In this document: positions 32,900 through 40,686 of the stretch, piece by piece
How the letters are laid out: each line of letters opens with the position of its first letter
Numbering within the stretch: position 1 is the first letter of the stretch
Assembly (NCBI RefSeq): GCF_001866665.1
Contig: NZ_MLYO01000023.1
Coordinates: 1-64,000, forward strand
From: Streptomyces monashensis
Lineage (GTDB): Bacteria > Actinomycetota > Actinomycetes > Streptomycetales > Streptomycetaceae
Length of the DNA: 64,000 nt
Reading direction: 5' to 3'
Program-made: the position numbers and the translations under genes
The notes under the pieces: generated by a model
Database searches by the model: none
Told to the model about the DNA's origin: nothing
What the model saw: the letters and a program-made list of their open reading frames with translations, nothing else

Positions 32900-33688
32900 T
32901 CAGCGGGTGAGCCAGCGATCGAACCAGCGGCGCTGCGACGGCACGGCCGGACTGTGGAACGCGTCGTTGGACACCGCCTTCGCACGCAGGGCCCTGAGCT
33001 CCTCGTTCTCGCTGCGGCGGCCGTGCACGTACGCGAAGCGCAGCAGGTGTCCGCAGTGGGCGAGTGCGGTGCCGAACGCCTGGCGCCGGGCGACGAGTTC
33101 GTCCCCCGTCGCCTCACGCCCGGCCTGGCGGCACGCCTCGTCGATCCCCGTCTGCACGTCCAGCGCCGCGTCGATCGCCGTCTGCACATCCGCATAGATC
33201 GCGCAGATCGTCTTGGTCTCGGCGGTGAGCGGATGCCGCTCCAGCAGGTACAGCCTGAGATCGTGGACGAACACCCTGAGCTGGGCGGACGTCTCGACGC
33301 CCTGCAGAAAGCGGTCCGACCAGCTGCACGCGTCCAGATGGACACGCTGCACCAGCCGCTCCCTGACCAGGGCGATACCCAGTGTCATGAATTTGACGTA
33401 CGGCTGCACCGTCTCGTCCTGCCTGCGTCTGGGCAACGCCGTGGCGCCCGTCGCGGCACCCGCGACCACCGGAGGAATCGACGCCGCATGCGGCAGCAGG
33501 ACCACCGCACCGGCCGCCACCAGACCCATCAACGCCAGCACGAGCAACATCAGGGACGACGACGCCCAGCTGCCCAGCAAACGCCCCTTGCCGGAGAACT
33601 CGCGCACCAGCCCCACCCACGCGATGCCCGCGCTCACGCCGGCGGGTAACGCGTAAACAGCCACCCAGCTGTGGTGAAGCCAACTCAT
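32900..33688 (-). CDS. membrane protein with C-terminal helical domain, unknown
   Basis: This 262-residue protein has two transmembrane helices near the N-terminus (VAVYALPAGVSAGIAWVGL and ASSSLMLLVLALMGLVAAG) plus a weaker third around residue 80, followed by a 170-residue helical cytosolic part rich in charged residues (YADVQTAIDAALDVQTGIDE, ELVARRQAFGTALAHCGHLL). The ATG at 33688 with GGGGG upstream is preferred over a TTG at 33703. No family is recognised. It is convergent with the XRE gene; the 36-base gap between them has no clear terminator. Confidence 0.6.
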   Translation of the reverse strand: MSWLHHSWVAVYALPAGVSAGIAWVGLVREFSGKGRLLGSWASSSLMLLVLALMGLVAAGAVVLLPHAASIPPVVAGAATGATALPRRRQDETVQPYVKFMTLGIALVRERLVQRVHLDACSWSDRFLQGVETSAQLRVFVHDLRLYLLERHPLTAETKTICAIYADVQTAIDAALDVQTGIDEACRQAGREATGDELVARRQAFGTALAHCGHLLRFAYVHGRRSENEELRALRAKAVSNDAFHSPAVPSQRRWFDRWLTR

Positions 33689-33964
33689 CGACGGCGCCCC
33701 CAAGACGTTCCACGGACAGGCTCAACCGCCGTCAGCATGCGAACGCCAAAAGGGCCACCCTCTCGGCACGTGTCACACCAACGCTCAGCCCACTCGCCGC
33801 CCACCCGTCTTCCGAAGCTGCCGCGAGTGGAGTCGATGATGTCAGCCGACGTGACGCCACGCCGTCACTTCCAGCGACAATCGGCCAGCGTGTCCGACCC
33901 GTACCGGAATCCGCCGTCCCGGTGCCGACGGCGGCCGCACGGTTCCCGTGCGTGAGCCGGCGCG

Positions 33965-34438
33965 TCACCGGGCGTCGGGGGATGCCTGCCGGGCGAGGAA
34001 CTCCTCGAACGCCGCCTTCTGCTCCGGGTCCATGAAGCCCTGGCGGACGCTGCGGGCCTGCTCCTGGAGCCAGTGCGCCTCGTCGGGGTCCAGCAGTTCG
34101 GCGACCACCGCGCCGTGGCGAGCCACTGCCGTACGCCCTCCCACGCGGCGTCGGAACAGCGTGAACGCGCCGAATTCCGCCGGGTGGGCGAGTTCCGGCT
34201 CCTCCGCCACGGCCCGGTCCTCCGCTCCGGCGTCAGCCGCCGGGTAGGCGGTGGGAGCCCAGTGCTCCCAGCGGGCCAGCGTGGCCGCGGGCACCAGTAC
34301 CGCGCGTTCCGCGTCTCCACGCCCCTCCCACAGGAACGTGACCGTGACGGGCCCGTCGACCGCCTCGGCCAACCCGAGCACCCGCTCCATCTCGTCGTCG
34401 ACCGGGTGGCCCACCACTACGTCGATCTGAATGCCCAT
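33965..34438 (-). CDS. hypothetical acidic protein
   Basis: This 157-residue, acidic protein has an N-terminal beta-rich half (IQIDVVVGHPVDDEMERVLG, PVTVTFLWEGRGDAERAVLV) and a helical C-terminal half (LDPDEAHWLQEQARSVRQGF, FEEFLARQ). Codon use and composition are those of a genuine gene, but no family is recognised. It is read away from the truncated oxidoreductase gene. Confidence 0.6.
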   Translation of the reverse strand: MGIQIDVVVGHPVDDEMERVLGLAEAVDGPVTVTFLWEGRGDAERAVLVPAATLARWEHWAPTAYPAADAGAEDRAVAEEPELAHPAEFGAFTLFRRRVGGRTAVARHGAVVAELLDPDEAHWLQEQARSVRQGFMDPEQKAAFEEFLARQASPDAR

Positions 34439-34582
34439 GGCGCCCGAGGCTACCGGCGGCCTCTGACATGCCGGCCCGAAGAGGTTCCGCCGGCCGACCC
34501 ACCACGGGCGACAACCGAAAGTTGTCGATGGTGCCGGTCCGTTGTTGGATCGCGGGGCGGCCGCGGAGGTTGCATCGTCGGC

Positions 34583-34849
34583 ATGCACAGACTGATTCCC
34601 ACGGGGGAGGCGGCGCGTCCGGTCGCCTTCCCCGAGGCTCCTCAGCCCGCCCCGGAGCCGGGTGCGGCGCTCATCGAGGTCGAGGCGTACCACGTACGGG
34701 CGGCGGCCCAGGGGCCGTTCGACGTCGTGCCGGAGTCCCTCACCCGGTTCGGCCGGGCGAGCCGCACCCCGGCCACCCCCGGCTCCTTCGACCTGCGCGA
34801 ACGCCGGATCCTCGGCAAGGCCGTACTGCTGACAGGAGAAGCACGATGA
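34583..34849 (+). pseudogene. medium-chain oxidoreductase gene with large internal deletion
   Basis: The 88-codon open frame begins like a zinc-type MDR enzyme (MHRLIPTGEAARPVAFPEAP, then GAALIEVEAYHV, the GroES-like start) and ends like one (DLRERRILGKAVLLTG, the usual final strand), but the roughly 230 residues between are missing. It is therefore an in-frame deletion remnant. Its stop overlaps the start of the next hydrolase (ATGA at 34846-34849), so it may still deliver ribosomes to that gene. Confidence 0.65.
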
Positions 34850-35838
34850 CCGTGTCCGACTTCGCCGACGCCCAGTGGACACGCGCCGTCGGCGCGGGCG
34901 TCGACCCCCACGAATACCGGCGCGTCACCGCCGGCCTGACCTCCGTCGACGACTGGGGACCGTCCTTCGTACGCACCGGACACGCCTACCTGGAGCGTGC
35001 GGAGAACGCCGGATCGCTCCTCTCGGCCGGTGAGTACCTGCTGACGGCGGCCCGGTGGTTCCACGTCGCCACGCTCGCGCCGTACCCGGAGGCAGGCTCG
35101 GCCGCCGCAGCGGCGGACCATGCGCTGAGCAGGGCGCTCACCGCGCTGGAGCCCGGTGCACGACGCGTGAGCGGCGAGGGGTTCACCGGTTGGCTGCGCG
35201 GCCCCTCCGACGCGCCCGGCACCGTGGTCGTCGTCCCCGGCCTGGACTCGGCCAAGGAGGAGTTCCTCGATCTGGTGTCCGCACTGCTGGCCAGGGGACT
35301 GGCCGTGTTCGCCATGGACGGTCCCGGGCAGGGCGTGCTCGCGGCGACGACGGCCCTCAGGCCGGACTACGAGCAGGTCGTGGGCCGGGTCATCGACGCC
35401 CTCGGCGTCGCACGCATCGGACTCGTCGGCCTCAGCCTGGGCGGCTACTTCGCGGCCCGGACCGCGGCCGTGGAGCCCCGCGTGGCGGTGGCCGCCACCG
35501 TCAGCGGCCCCTTCCGCTTGGACTGGGAGAAAGTGCCCCCGCGGGTGCGGGACATCATGGCCCGACGCGCCGGAGGTGCCGACGCCGCCCGCGAGTTCGC
35601 CCGCCACGTCGACCTTGCCGCCCTGGCACCCCGCATCGCGGCCCCCCTCCTGGTCGTGGACGGTGACCTGGACGTCATTCCCGGCGTGACGAACGGCGAG
35701 CCCCTGGCCCGTCTGGCACCGCACGGCACCTATCTGTCCGTCCCGCACGGCGACCACCTCCTCGGCAACGCACGACCGGACTGGCTGCCGTACCTCGGCG
35801 ACCACATCACACGCTTCCTGACGGACGCATCGGCGTGA
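34846..35838 (+). CDS. alpha/beta hydrolase (FrsA / dipeptidyl-peptidase-like)
   Basis: This 330-residue protein has a helical N-terminal cap (about 1-110, AGEYLLTAARWFHVATL) and an alpha/beta-hydrolase domain: TVVVVPGLDSAKEE (oxyanion strand), FAMDGPGQG, the nucleophile elbow GLVGLSLGGYFAA (Ser), VVDGDLDVIP (Asp) and the final PHGDHLLGN (His). The cap-plus-core layout matches 2,6-dihydroxypseudooxynicotine hydrolase/FrsA-like C-C bond or ester hydrolases. GGAG precedes the start, which overlaps the upstream remnant's stop. Confidence 0.82.
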   Translation: MTVSDFADAQWTRAVGAGVDPHEYRRVTAGLTSVDDWGPSFVRTGHAYLERAENAGSLLSAGEYLLTAARWFHVATLAPYPEAGSAAAAADHALSRALTALEPGARRVSGEGFTGWLRGPSDAPGTVVVVPGLDSAKEEFLDLVSALLARGLAVFAMDGPGQGVLAATTALRPDYEQVVGRVIDALGVARIGLVGLSLGGYFAARTAAVEPRVAVAATVSGPFRLDWEKVPPRVRDIMARRAGGADAAREFARHVDLAALAPRIAAPLLVVDGDLDVIPGVTNGEPLARLAPHGTYLSVPHGDHLLGNARPDWLPYLGDHITRFLTDASA

Positions 35839-35931
35839 GCACACGACGATCTCCGACATCGTCGACCCGCACCACGCCTGACCCGCGGTCAGGCCGCGCC
35901 GAAAGGCACCGCCCCCAGCCCACCACCGCCC

Positions 35932-36075
35932 GAGGAGGAGTTCTGGGACCGGCGCGGACACCGCGTCCACCTCGACCGCCACCGCGACCCCGCCACGGAG
36001 GCGAAGGTCGTGCTGCACCACGGGGCGGGCACCAACGGCCGTCAGATGTCGCTGATTCCGGGCGCCCCGCCGACG
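35932..36075 (+). pseudogene. alpha/beta-hydrolase remnant (N-terminal strands)
   Basis: About 48 codons read EEEFWDRRGHRVHLDRHRDP and then KVVLHHGAGTNGRQMSLI, the N-terminal strands and oxyanion loop (HHG-x-G-T-N-G-R-Q) of a hydrolase group seen next to similar genes in actinobacteria. There is no start codon and no nucleophile elbow; the following sequence is unrelated. A short decayed fragment. Confidence 0.5.
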
Positions 36076-36267
36076 GGGCGCGGTCGCTCCGGGCCGCGGC
36101 AGCGGCGCCCGGTCGGCAGACCGTACGCCGCTGCCGCTCACCTCGGCTGGAAGCCACGAGCCCGAGCACCGTCCCGCCGAGTCCCTCGCGCCCATCGGGC
36201 ACGTCCGCTCCTTCGCGCCGTCCTCGCGCCCGGGCCGGGGTCCCGGCAGGAGAGACCGCACCCGTTC

Positions 36268-37461
36268 TCAGCCCACCGGCTCCGCCACCAGCTGCTCCTC
36301 GATCAGATCCGCGGCCCGGCACGCGCCGCCCTCGGCGCGTACCTCGGACCACAGCCACGCCGAGCGCGTGGCGACCTGCGGATCGCCGATGAGTTCCATC
36401 AGGGCGGTACGCAGCGCCGCCGCCGTGACGTCCGCGGGGTCGAGCCGGCGGGCGACGCCCAGTTCGACGAGCCGGTCCGCGTGGAGGGACTGGTCGGGCC
36501 CGTGGGGTACCGCGATCATCGGCACCCCGGCGTACAGGCCCGCCCCGCTGCCGGCCATACCGGTGTGCGTCACCCATACGTCCGCCTGCTCCAGCATCGT
36601 CAACGGCGGCGCCCACGGCCACACTTCGAAGTTGCGGGGAACCCGCTCGGCGAGATCGTCGCCGCCGCCCGTCTGCAGCACCACATGCCATCCCGGGAGA
36701 TCGGCGAACGCCGCCACGCACTGGTGGTGGATCTCCTGCGGCTCCGGGGAGGCCGAGCCGGCCAGCGACACCAGCAGCACCTTCTTCGCGCCGTCCGGCC
36801 GCGTCCAGCCGTCCTGCTTCGGGTCGGCGCCGAGACACGGGCCGACGAACGTCACCGCCTCGGTGTCGACACGGTCCGCGTGCGGCTGCATGGCGCGCGG
36901 GATCATGGCCAGCGCGCGCCGCGGGTAGCTGGTGAACTCCTCCACGTTCCCGGTCACCGCACCGCACCCCGCCAGCCAGTCCGCGAACCGCGCCCGGTGT
37001 GCGGGACCTCCGGGCAACCGCGCGTACGCCGCGGCGATCTCCTCCTGGGCGCCCTCCCAGGCCACCTGCGCCGCGGACAGCTGGACGAGAGCGCGGTCCT
37101 GTGCCTCGGCCAGCGCGCGGCCCGCGTACGCGCCGGCGTCGTAGAGGTACAGGTCGGCGGGATCGTCGTCGTACACGGCGTGCAGCTGCGGCAGAACGGC
37201 CTCCGCCTCGTCGAGGAAGAGGGAGGCGCAGGCGATGGGATCCTGCGGCCAGTCGCGGTCGGCGCCCGGCAGGGTGGACGTGATGCCGACCAGTTCGGCG
37301 CCGGTGGCGGTGACCAGCTCGGCGCCAGGGCCGGCATTGGCGTACGTCACGCGGTGACCGCGGGTCACCAGCTCACGGATGATCTCCAGGCTGGGCAGCA
37401 CATGGCTGACCAAAGGCGTGCCGACCATGGCGATATGGGCTGAATGGTTCTTAAGGTGCAT
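36268..37461 (-). CDS. MGT-type glycosyltransferase (GT1, macrolide-inactivating-like)
   Basis: This 397-residue GT-B enzyme opens HIAMVGTPLVSHVLPSLEII, the N-terminal acceptor domain of the OleD/OleI/MGT group, and has the C-terminal sugar-nucleotide motif EVWPWAPPLTMLEQADVWVTHTGMAGSGAGLYAGVPMIAVPHGPDQ. The His of the PSPG-like motif (THTGM; family THGGM/THCGM) and the GPDQ end bind UDP-sugar. Such enzymes glycosylate macrolides and flavonoids for self-resistance. The start at 37461 has AAGGAAG upstream. A MarR remnant lies upstream on the other strand. Confidence 0.82.
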   Translation of the reverse strand: MHLKNHSAHIAMVGTPLVSHVLPSLEIIRELVTRGHRVTYANAGPGAELVTATGAELVGITSTLPGADRDWPQDPIACASLFLDEAEAVLPQLHAVYDDDPADLYLYDAGAYAGRALAEAQDRALVQLSAAQVAWEGAQEEIAAAYARLPGGPAHRARFADWLAGCGAVTGNVEEFTSYPRRALAMIPRAMQPHADRVDTEAVTFVGPCLGADPKQDGWTRPDGAKKVLLVSLAGSASPEPQEIHHQCVAAFADLPGWHVVLQTGGGDDLAERVPRNFEVWPWAPPLTMLEQADVWVTHTGMAGSGAGLYAGVPMIAVPHGPDQSLHADRLVELGVARRLDPADVTAAALRTALMELIGDPQVATRSAWLWSEVRAEGGACRAADLIEEQLVAEPVG

Positions 37462-37546
37462 AACCGTACTTCCTTGGATAGAGGTCTCTACGGCAGGCAA
37501 ACGCCGAGAACCCCGACCAGGCAACGCGGAGCACACGTCCTCGTCC

Positions 37547-37852
37547 CTGTCGCAACCGGGCATCACCTCGGGCACGATGAGCGTGCGTCTGGCCCGCCTC
37601 GCCCAGGCCGGCCTGATCGAGTCCGTCGCCGTGGCCGACGGCCGCAGCAAGCCCGTCCGGCTCACCCCGCGCGGCCGAGACCGCCGGCGTGCCGCCACGG
37701 AGCAACGCACCGCCCGGGAACACGACCTGTTCGCCGACGCCCTCTCCCCCGAGGACATCGAGAAACTCAACGCGCTGCTCGGCCGCCTCCTGGGCCGCCT
37801 GGAGGACGAGTTCGGCCGGGCAACCCGCCACGACGTCCCCAAGGACGCCTGA
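37547..37852 (+). pseudogene. MarR-family regulator, N-terminally truncated
   Basis: The frame reads LSQPGITSGTMSVRLARLAQ then AGLIESVAVADGRSKPVRLTPRG, the recognition helix and wing of a MarR protein, followed by the dimerisation helix (LSPEDIEKLNALLGRLLGRLEDEF). The first 60 or so residues (dimer helix 1 and the start of the winged helix) are missing, and no start codon with a ribosome site exists. It sits divergently from the glycosyltransferase and may have been its regulator. Confidence 0.65.
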
Positions 37853-37918
37853 GCACAGCCGAAGGCCCACCGAGCGCTCTCACAATGTTCTTAGAACTTC
37901 CCGTGACAGTGGCGGCCC

Positions 37919-39916
37919 ATGAAGGCGAGGAAGCTCAGGAAGAGCAAGAAGAGGATCGTCGCGCTGGGCGCCGTACTCACGGTGATCGGGGTGGTCGGCA
38001 CGGCCGCCGCGTTCGGCGCGGGCGGGCGGGACGGCCGGGACGGGCGGCAGGTCCAGGTGCGCGGCAACCGGGTCACCGTGCCCGTCGCCGGTGGGCGTGT
38101 CGTGGTGGACGCCGCCTCGCTGGCCGTGCGCGGCCGGGCGGACGACGGACGGGCCTGGCAGCTGTCGGCTCCGGCGGCCGACGCCCTCGGTCCGGTCGCG
38201 CGGATCTCGGTGCACGGGGACAGGGCCACCTGGAGGTATCCGGCGAAGGGCCTCACGGTCACCGCGGCCGCGCGCGACGGGCGGCTGGCGGTGACCGTGC
38301 GCTCCGCCCGGAAGTCCACGCTGACCTGGCCGGTGACCGCCACCGACCCGAACACGAGCGAGGTGCAGTTCCCGCGCGGCGAGGGCCTGTCGGTGCCGGT
38401 CGCCGACCGCTGGTGGAACTCCGCGGGGGCCGGGCTCGCGGGCTCCGAGGCGGGCCTGTCCGACGGTCTGACCATGCCGTTCTGGGGCACCAGCCTGCGC
38501 GACGGGCACGGCGCGAGCTACATCGCCGAGTCCGACATCGCCACCACGCTGAAGTTCGTCTCCGCCGGCGGCCGGCTGCACACCGAGACCGAGCACGCCT
38601 TCTCCCCCGCGCAGGACACGCTCGACTACACGCTGACCTTCGCCCTCACCGACGGCTCGCCGGTGGCCGCCGCCCGCGACTACCGGGCCTGGCTCCAGGC
38701 CCACGGCGGCATCACCACCCTGCGCCGGAAGATCGCCCGCAACCCCGAGGTCGGCAAGCTGGTGGGCGCCTTCCACGCCTACACCTGGGGCCAGGCCCGC
38801 ACCGCCCAAGGCGTCCAGCGCCTGCGGGAGTTGGGCATCGACAGGATGTGGCTCGGCTACGACGCCGACGGCTCCCCCATGGACCGCTCGGCGGTGAGCC
38901 TGGCCGAGCGGTCCGGTTACCTCGTCGGACCGTACGACTCGTGGGCCAACGCCCAGGACCCCGCCGCGGCCGACTCCTCGGTGTCCACGTGGCCCGCGCC
39001 CGTGTGGCAGGACGCCTGTGTGCGGGGAGCCGACGGCAGGATCGTCACCGGTTTCGGCGGACGCGGCTGCTACGTCAGCTCCGAGGCGCTGCGCGGCGCC
39101 GAGCCGGCCCACCACTATCTGGCCGACCGCACCCGCGACATGACCGCGAACGGCGCGAACAGCTACTTCCTCGATGTGGACGCCGCCGGCGAGCTGTTCA
39201 CCGACCACTCCCCCGCGCACCCGATGACCCAGGCGCGGGACCGGGAGAACCGGTTGCGGCGGCTGGCCCGGCTGTCCGGCGGCCGCGGGCTGGTGGTCGG
39301 CTCGGAGAGCGCCGGTTCCTGGGCGAACGGTGTGCTCGCCTTCAGCCACGGCTCCGGGACCCCGGCACCCGATCGGCTGTGGTCCCTGGAGCGGGACCGG
39401 GCCACCTGGGGCGGTTACGCGCCGGCCGGCGCACCCGGGATCTTCTTCAAACCCGTCCGGTTGCCGGCCGACGTCGCGAAGGCGATGTACGACCCCAGGT
39501 ACCGGGTGCCGCTGTACCAGACCGTGCTGCACGACTCGGTCGTCAGCACCGAGCGCTGGGAGCTGTCCTGGTCGAAGCTGCCCGACCAGAGCCGTACCCG
39601 CGCGCTGCTGGCCATGCTGTACAACGTGCCGCTGAACGTCGTCCTCGACAAGGCGGAACTGGACGCGCACGGCAGGCAGATCGCCCAGCTGCAGAAGTAC
39701 TTCGAGCCCCTGCACAAGGCCGCGGCCACCCGGCCGATGACCGGCTTCCGGTGGCTGACGCCCGACCGGCTGGTGCAGCGCACGACGTTCGGCGACGGCG
39801 TCCTGACCGTCACGGCCAACTTCTCGGACCGCGCGCACGACGGCCTGCCCGCGGGCTGTGTCGACGCCGCGGTCGACGGCGGCCGGGCCCAGCGGCTGTG
39901 CCCGGCCGGTCTGTGA
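37919..39916 (+). CDS. secreted glycoside hydrolase, GH101/GH129-related
   Basis: This 665-residue protein has a basic N-terminus and a hydrophobic signal segment (RIVALGAVLTVIGVVGTAAA). A beta-sandwich-like region (about 45-270) precedes a TIM-barrel-like domain with VGAFHAYTWGQARTAQGVQR, MWLGYDADGSP, SYFLDVDAAGELFTDHSP (candidate nucleophile Asp) and GLVVGSESAGSWANG (candidate acid/base Glu). The C-terminal part (from about 590) is beta-rich. This arrangement fits hydrolases related to endo-alpha-N-acetylgalactosaminidase (GH101/GH129, PF11308-like). The family call is from motif memory and the substrate is unknown. Confidence 0.6.
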   Translation: MKARKLRKSKKRIVALGAVLTVIGVVGTAAAFGAGGRDGRDGRQVQVRGNRVTVPVAGGRVVVDAASLAVRGRADDGRAWQLSAPAADALGPVARISVHGDRATWRYPAKGLTVTAAARDGRLAVTVRSARKSTLTWPVTATDPNTSEVQFPRGEGLSVPVADRWWNSAGAGLAGSEAGLSDGLTMPFWGTSLRDGHGASYIAESDIATTLKFVSAGGRLHTETEHAFSPAQDTLDYTLTFALTDGSPVAAARDYRAWLQAHGGITTLRRKIARNPEVGKLVGAFHAYTWGQARTAQGVQRLRELGIDRMWLGYDADGSPMDRSAVSLAERSGYLVGPYDSWANAQDPAAADSSVSTWPAPVWQDACVRGADGRIVTGFGGRGCYVSSEALRGAEPAHHYLADRTRDMTANGANSYFLDVDAAGELFTDHSPAHPMTQARDRENRLRRLARLSGGRGLVVGSESAGSWANGVLAFSHGSGTPAPDRLWSLERDRATWGGYAPAGAPGIFFKPVRLPADVAKAMYDPRYRVPLYQTVLHDSVVSTERWELSWSKLPDQSRTRALLAMLYNVPLNVVLDKAELDAHGRQIAQLQKYFEPLHKAAATRPMTGFRWLTPDRLVQRTTFGDGVLTVTANFSDRAHDGLPAGCVDAAVDGGRAQRLCPAGL

Positions 39917-39964
39917 CGGCGACCGCCTGCCCGGCCTCTGGGATGTGCGGCGGTGCCCGGCGGA

Positions 39965-40543
39965 TCAGGTCGCGTCCGCGAGTTCCTGGCGTACGACGAT
40001 CGCGTCGAGCCGGACCGCGAACGGTGCGGTGTCGGCGAGCCCCAGGGCGCCCACCCGGGACTTGCCGAGGCCGACGGTGACGTCGGCGCAGAAGGCGACG
40101 GCGTACAGGCAGGCGCCGGCGTCCTCGTCCTGGAGGGTGAAGAACAGATCGCGGTAGTAGCTGGTGCGGTCCGGGCCCTCGTCGTAGTAGGCCAGTCCCG
40201 GTGCGCCCTCCTGCGCGGCGAGACCGGTGAAGGCGTCCACGAGCTCGCGCTCGACGGTGTCCCAGAACGACGCCCGAGCGGCCTCGGGCGGGAGCGCCTG
40301 GCGGACCGCCTCCTTGAGGGAGAGCGCCATCACGACGACCGGCGCCTCCTCCTGGAGCCCCCAGCCACGGATCGTCCTGACGATGTCGCTGTCGGGAAGC
40401 CGGGCGGCGGCATCGCGGATGTGGCCGAAGTCGTAGTTGACGGTGGCGGGCGCGATCGCCTCCTGGAAGGCGCGCGCCAGGGCCTCCGCCTGGGCGAGAT
40501 GGGGCTCTCCCACCTCGGTGACCGTCCTGAAACAGGCTGCCAA
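39965..40543 (-). CDS. Cyt-like (type 2 cytolytic delta-endotoxin) protein
   Basis: The 192-198 residues resemble the compact alpha/beta fold of Bacillus thuringiensis Cyt toxins over nearly their whole length: QAEALARAFQEAIAPATVNY, PDSDIVRTIRGWGLQ, MALSLKEAVRQAL, SFWDTVERELVDAFTGLAAQ, RTSYYRDLFFTLQDEDAGAC and a final LDAIVVRQELADA all fit the Cyt1/Cyt2 pattern (AFQ-A-I-P-N-F, IV-T, SFW-VE, FT-L-Q, TSYY, QNEDTG). These proteins insert into membranes. No signal peptide is visible. TTG at 40543 has a perfect AAGGAGG five bases upstream; ATG at 40561 is the alternative. Confidence 0.8.
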   Translation of the reverse strand: MAACFRTVTEVGEPHLAQAEALARAFQEAIAPATVNYDFGHIRDAAARLPDSDIVRTIRGWGLQEEAPVVVMALSLKEAVRQALPPEAARASFWDTVERELVDAFTGLAAQEGAPGLAYYDEGPDRTSYYRDLFFTLQDEDAGACLYAVAFCADVTVGLGKSRVGALGLADTAPFAVRLDAIVVRQELADAT

Positions 40544-40686
40544 CTTCCCCTCCTTCAACATTTTGTTGCATCGATGGGGCGTCAGTATGCCGTAGCGGTG
40601 CGCCGTCGCGTCCCGCGGGGCGCCGATACGACGGGCGCCCCGCAGGACGGCAGCGGGAACAGCGACTCCTCGTGGACCGCCGGGGC

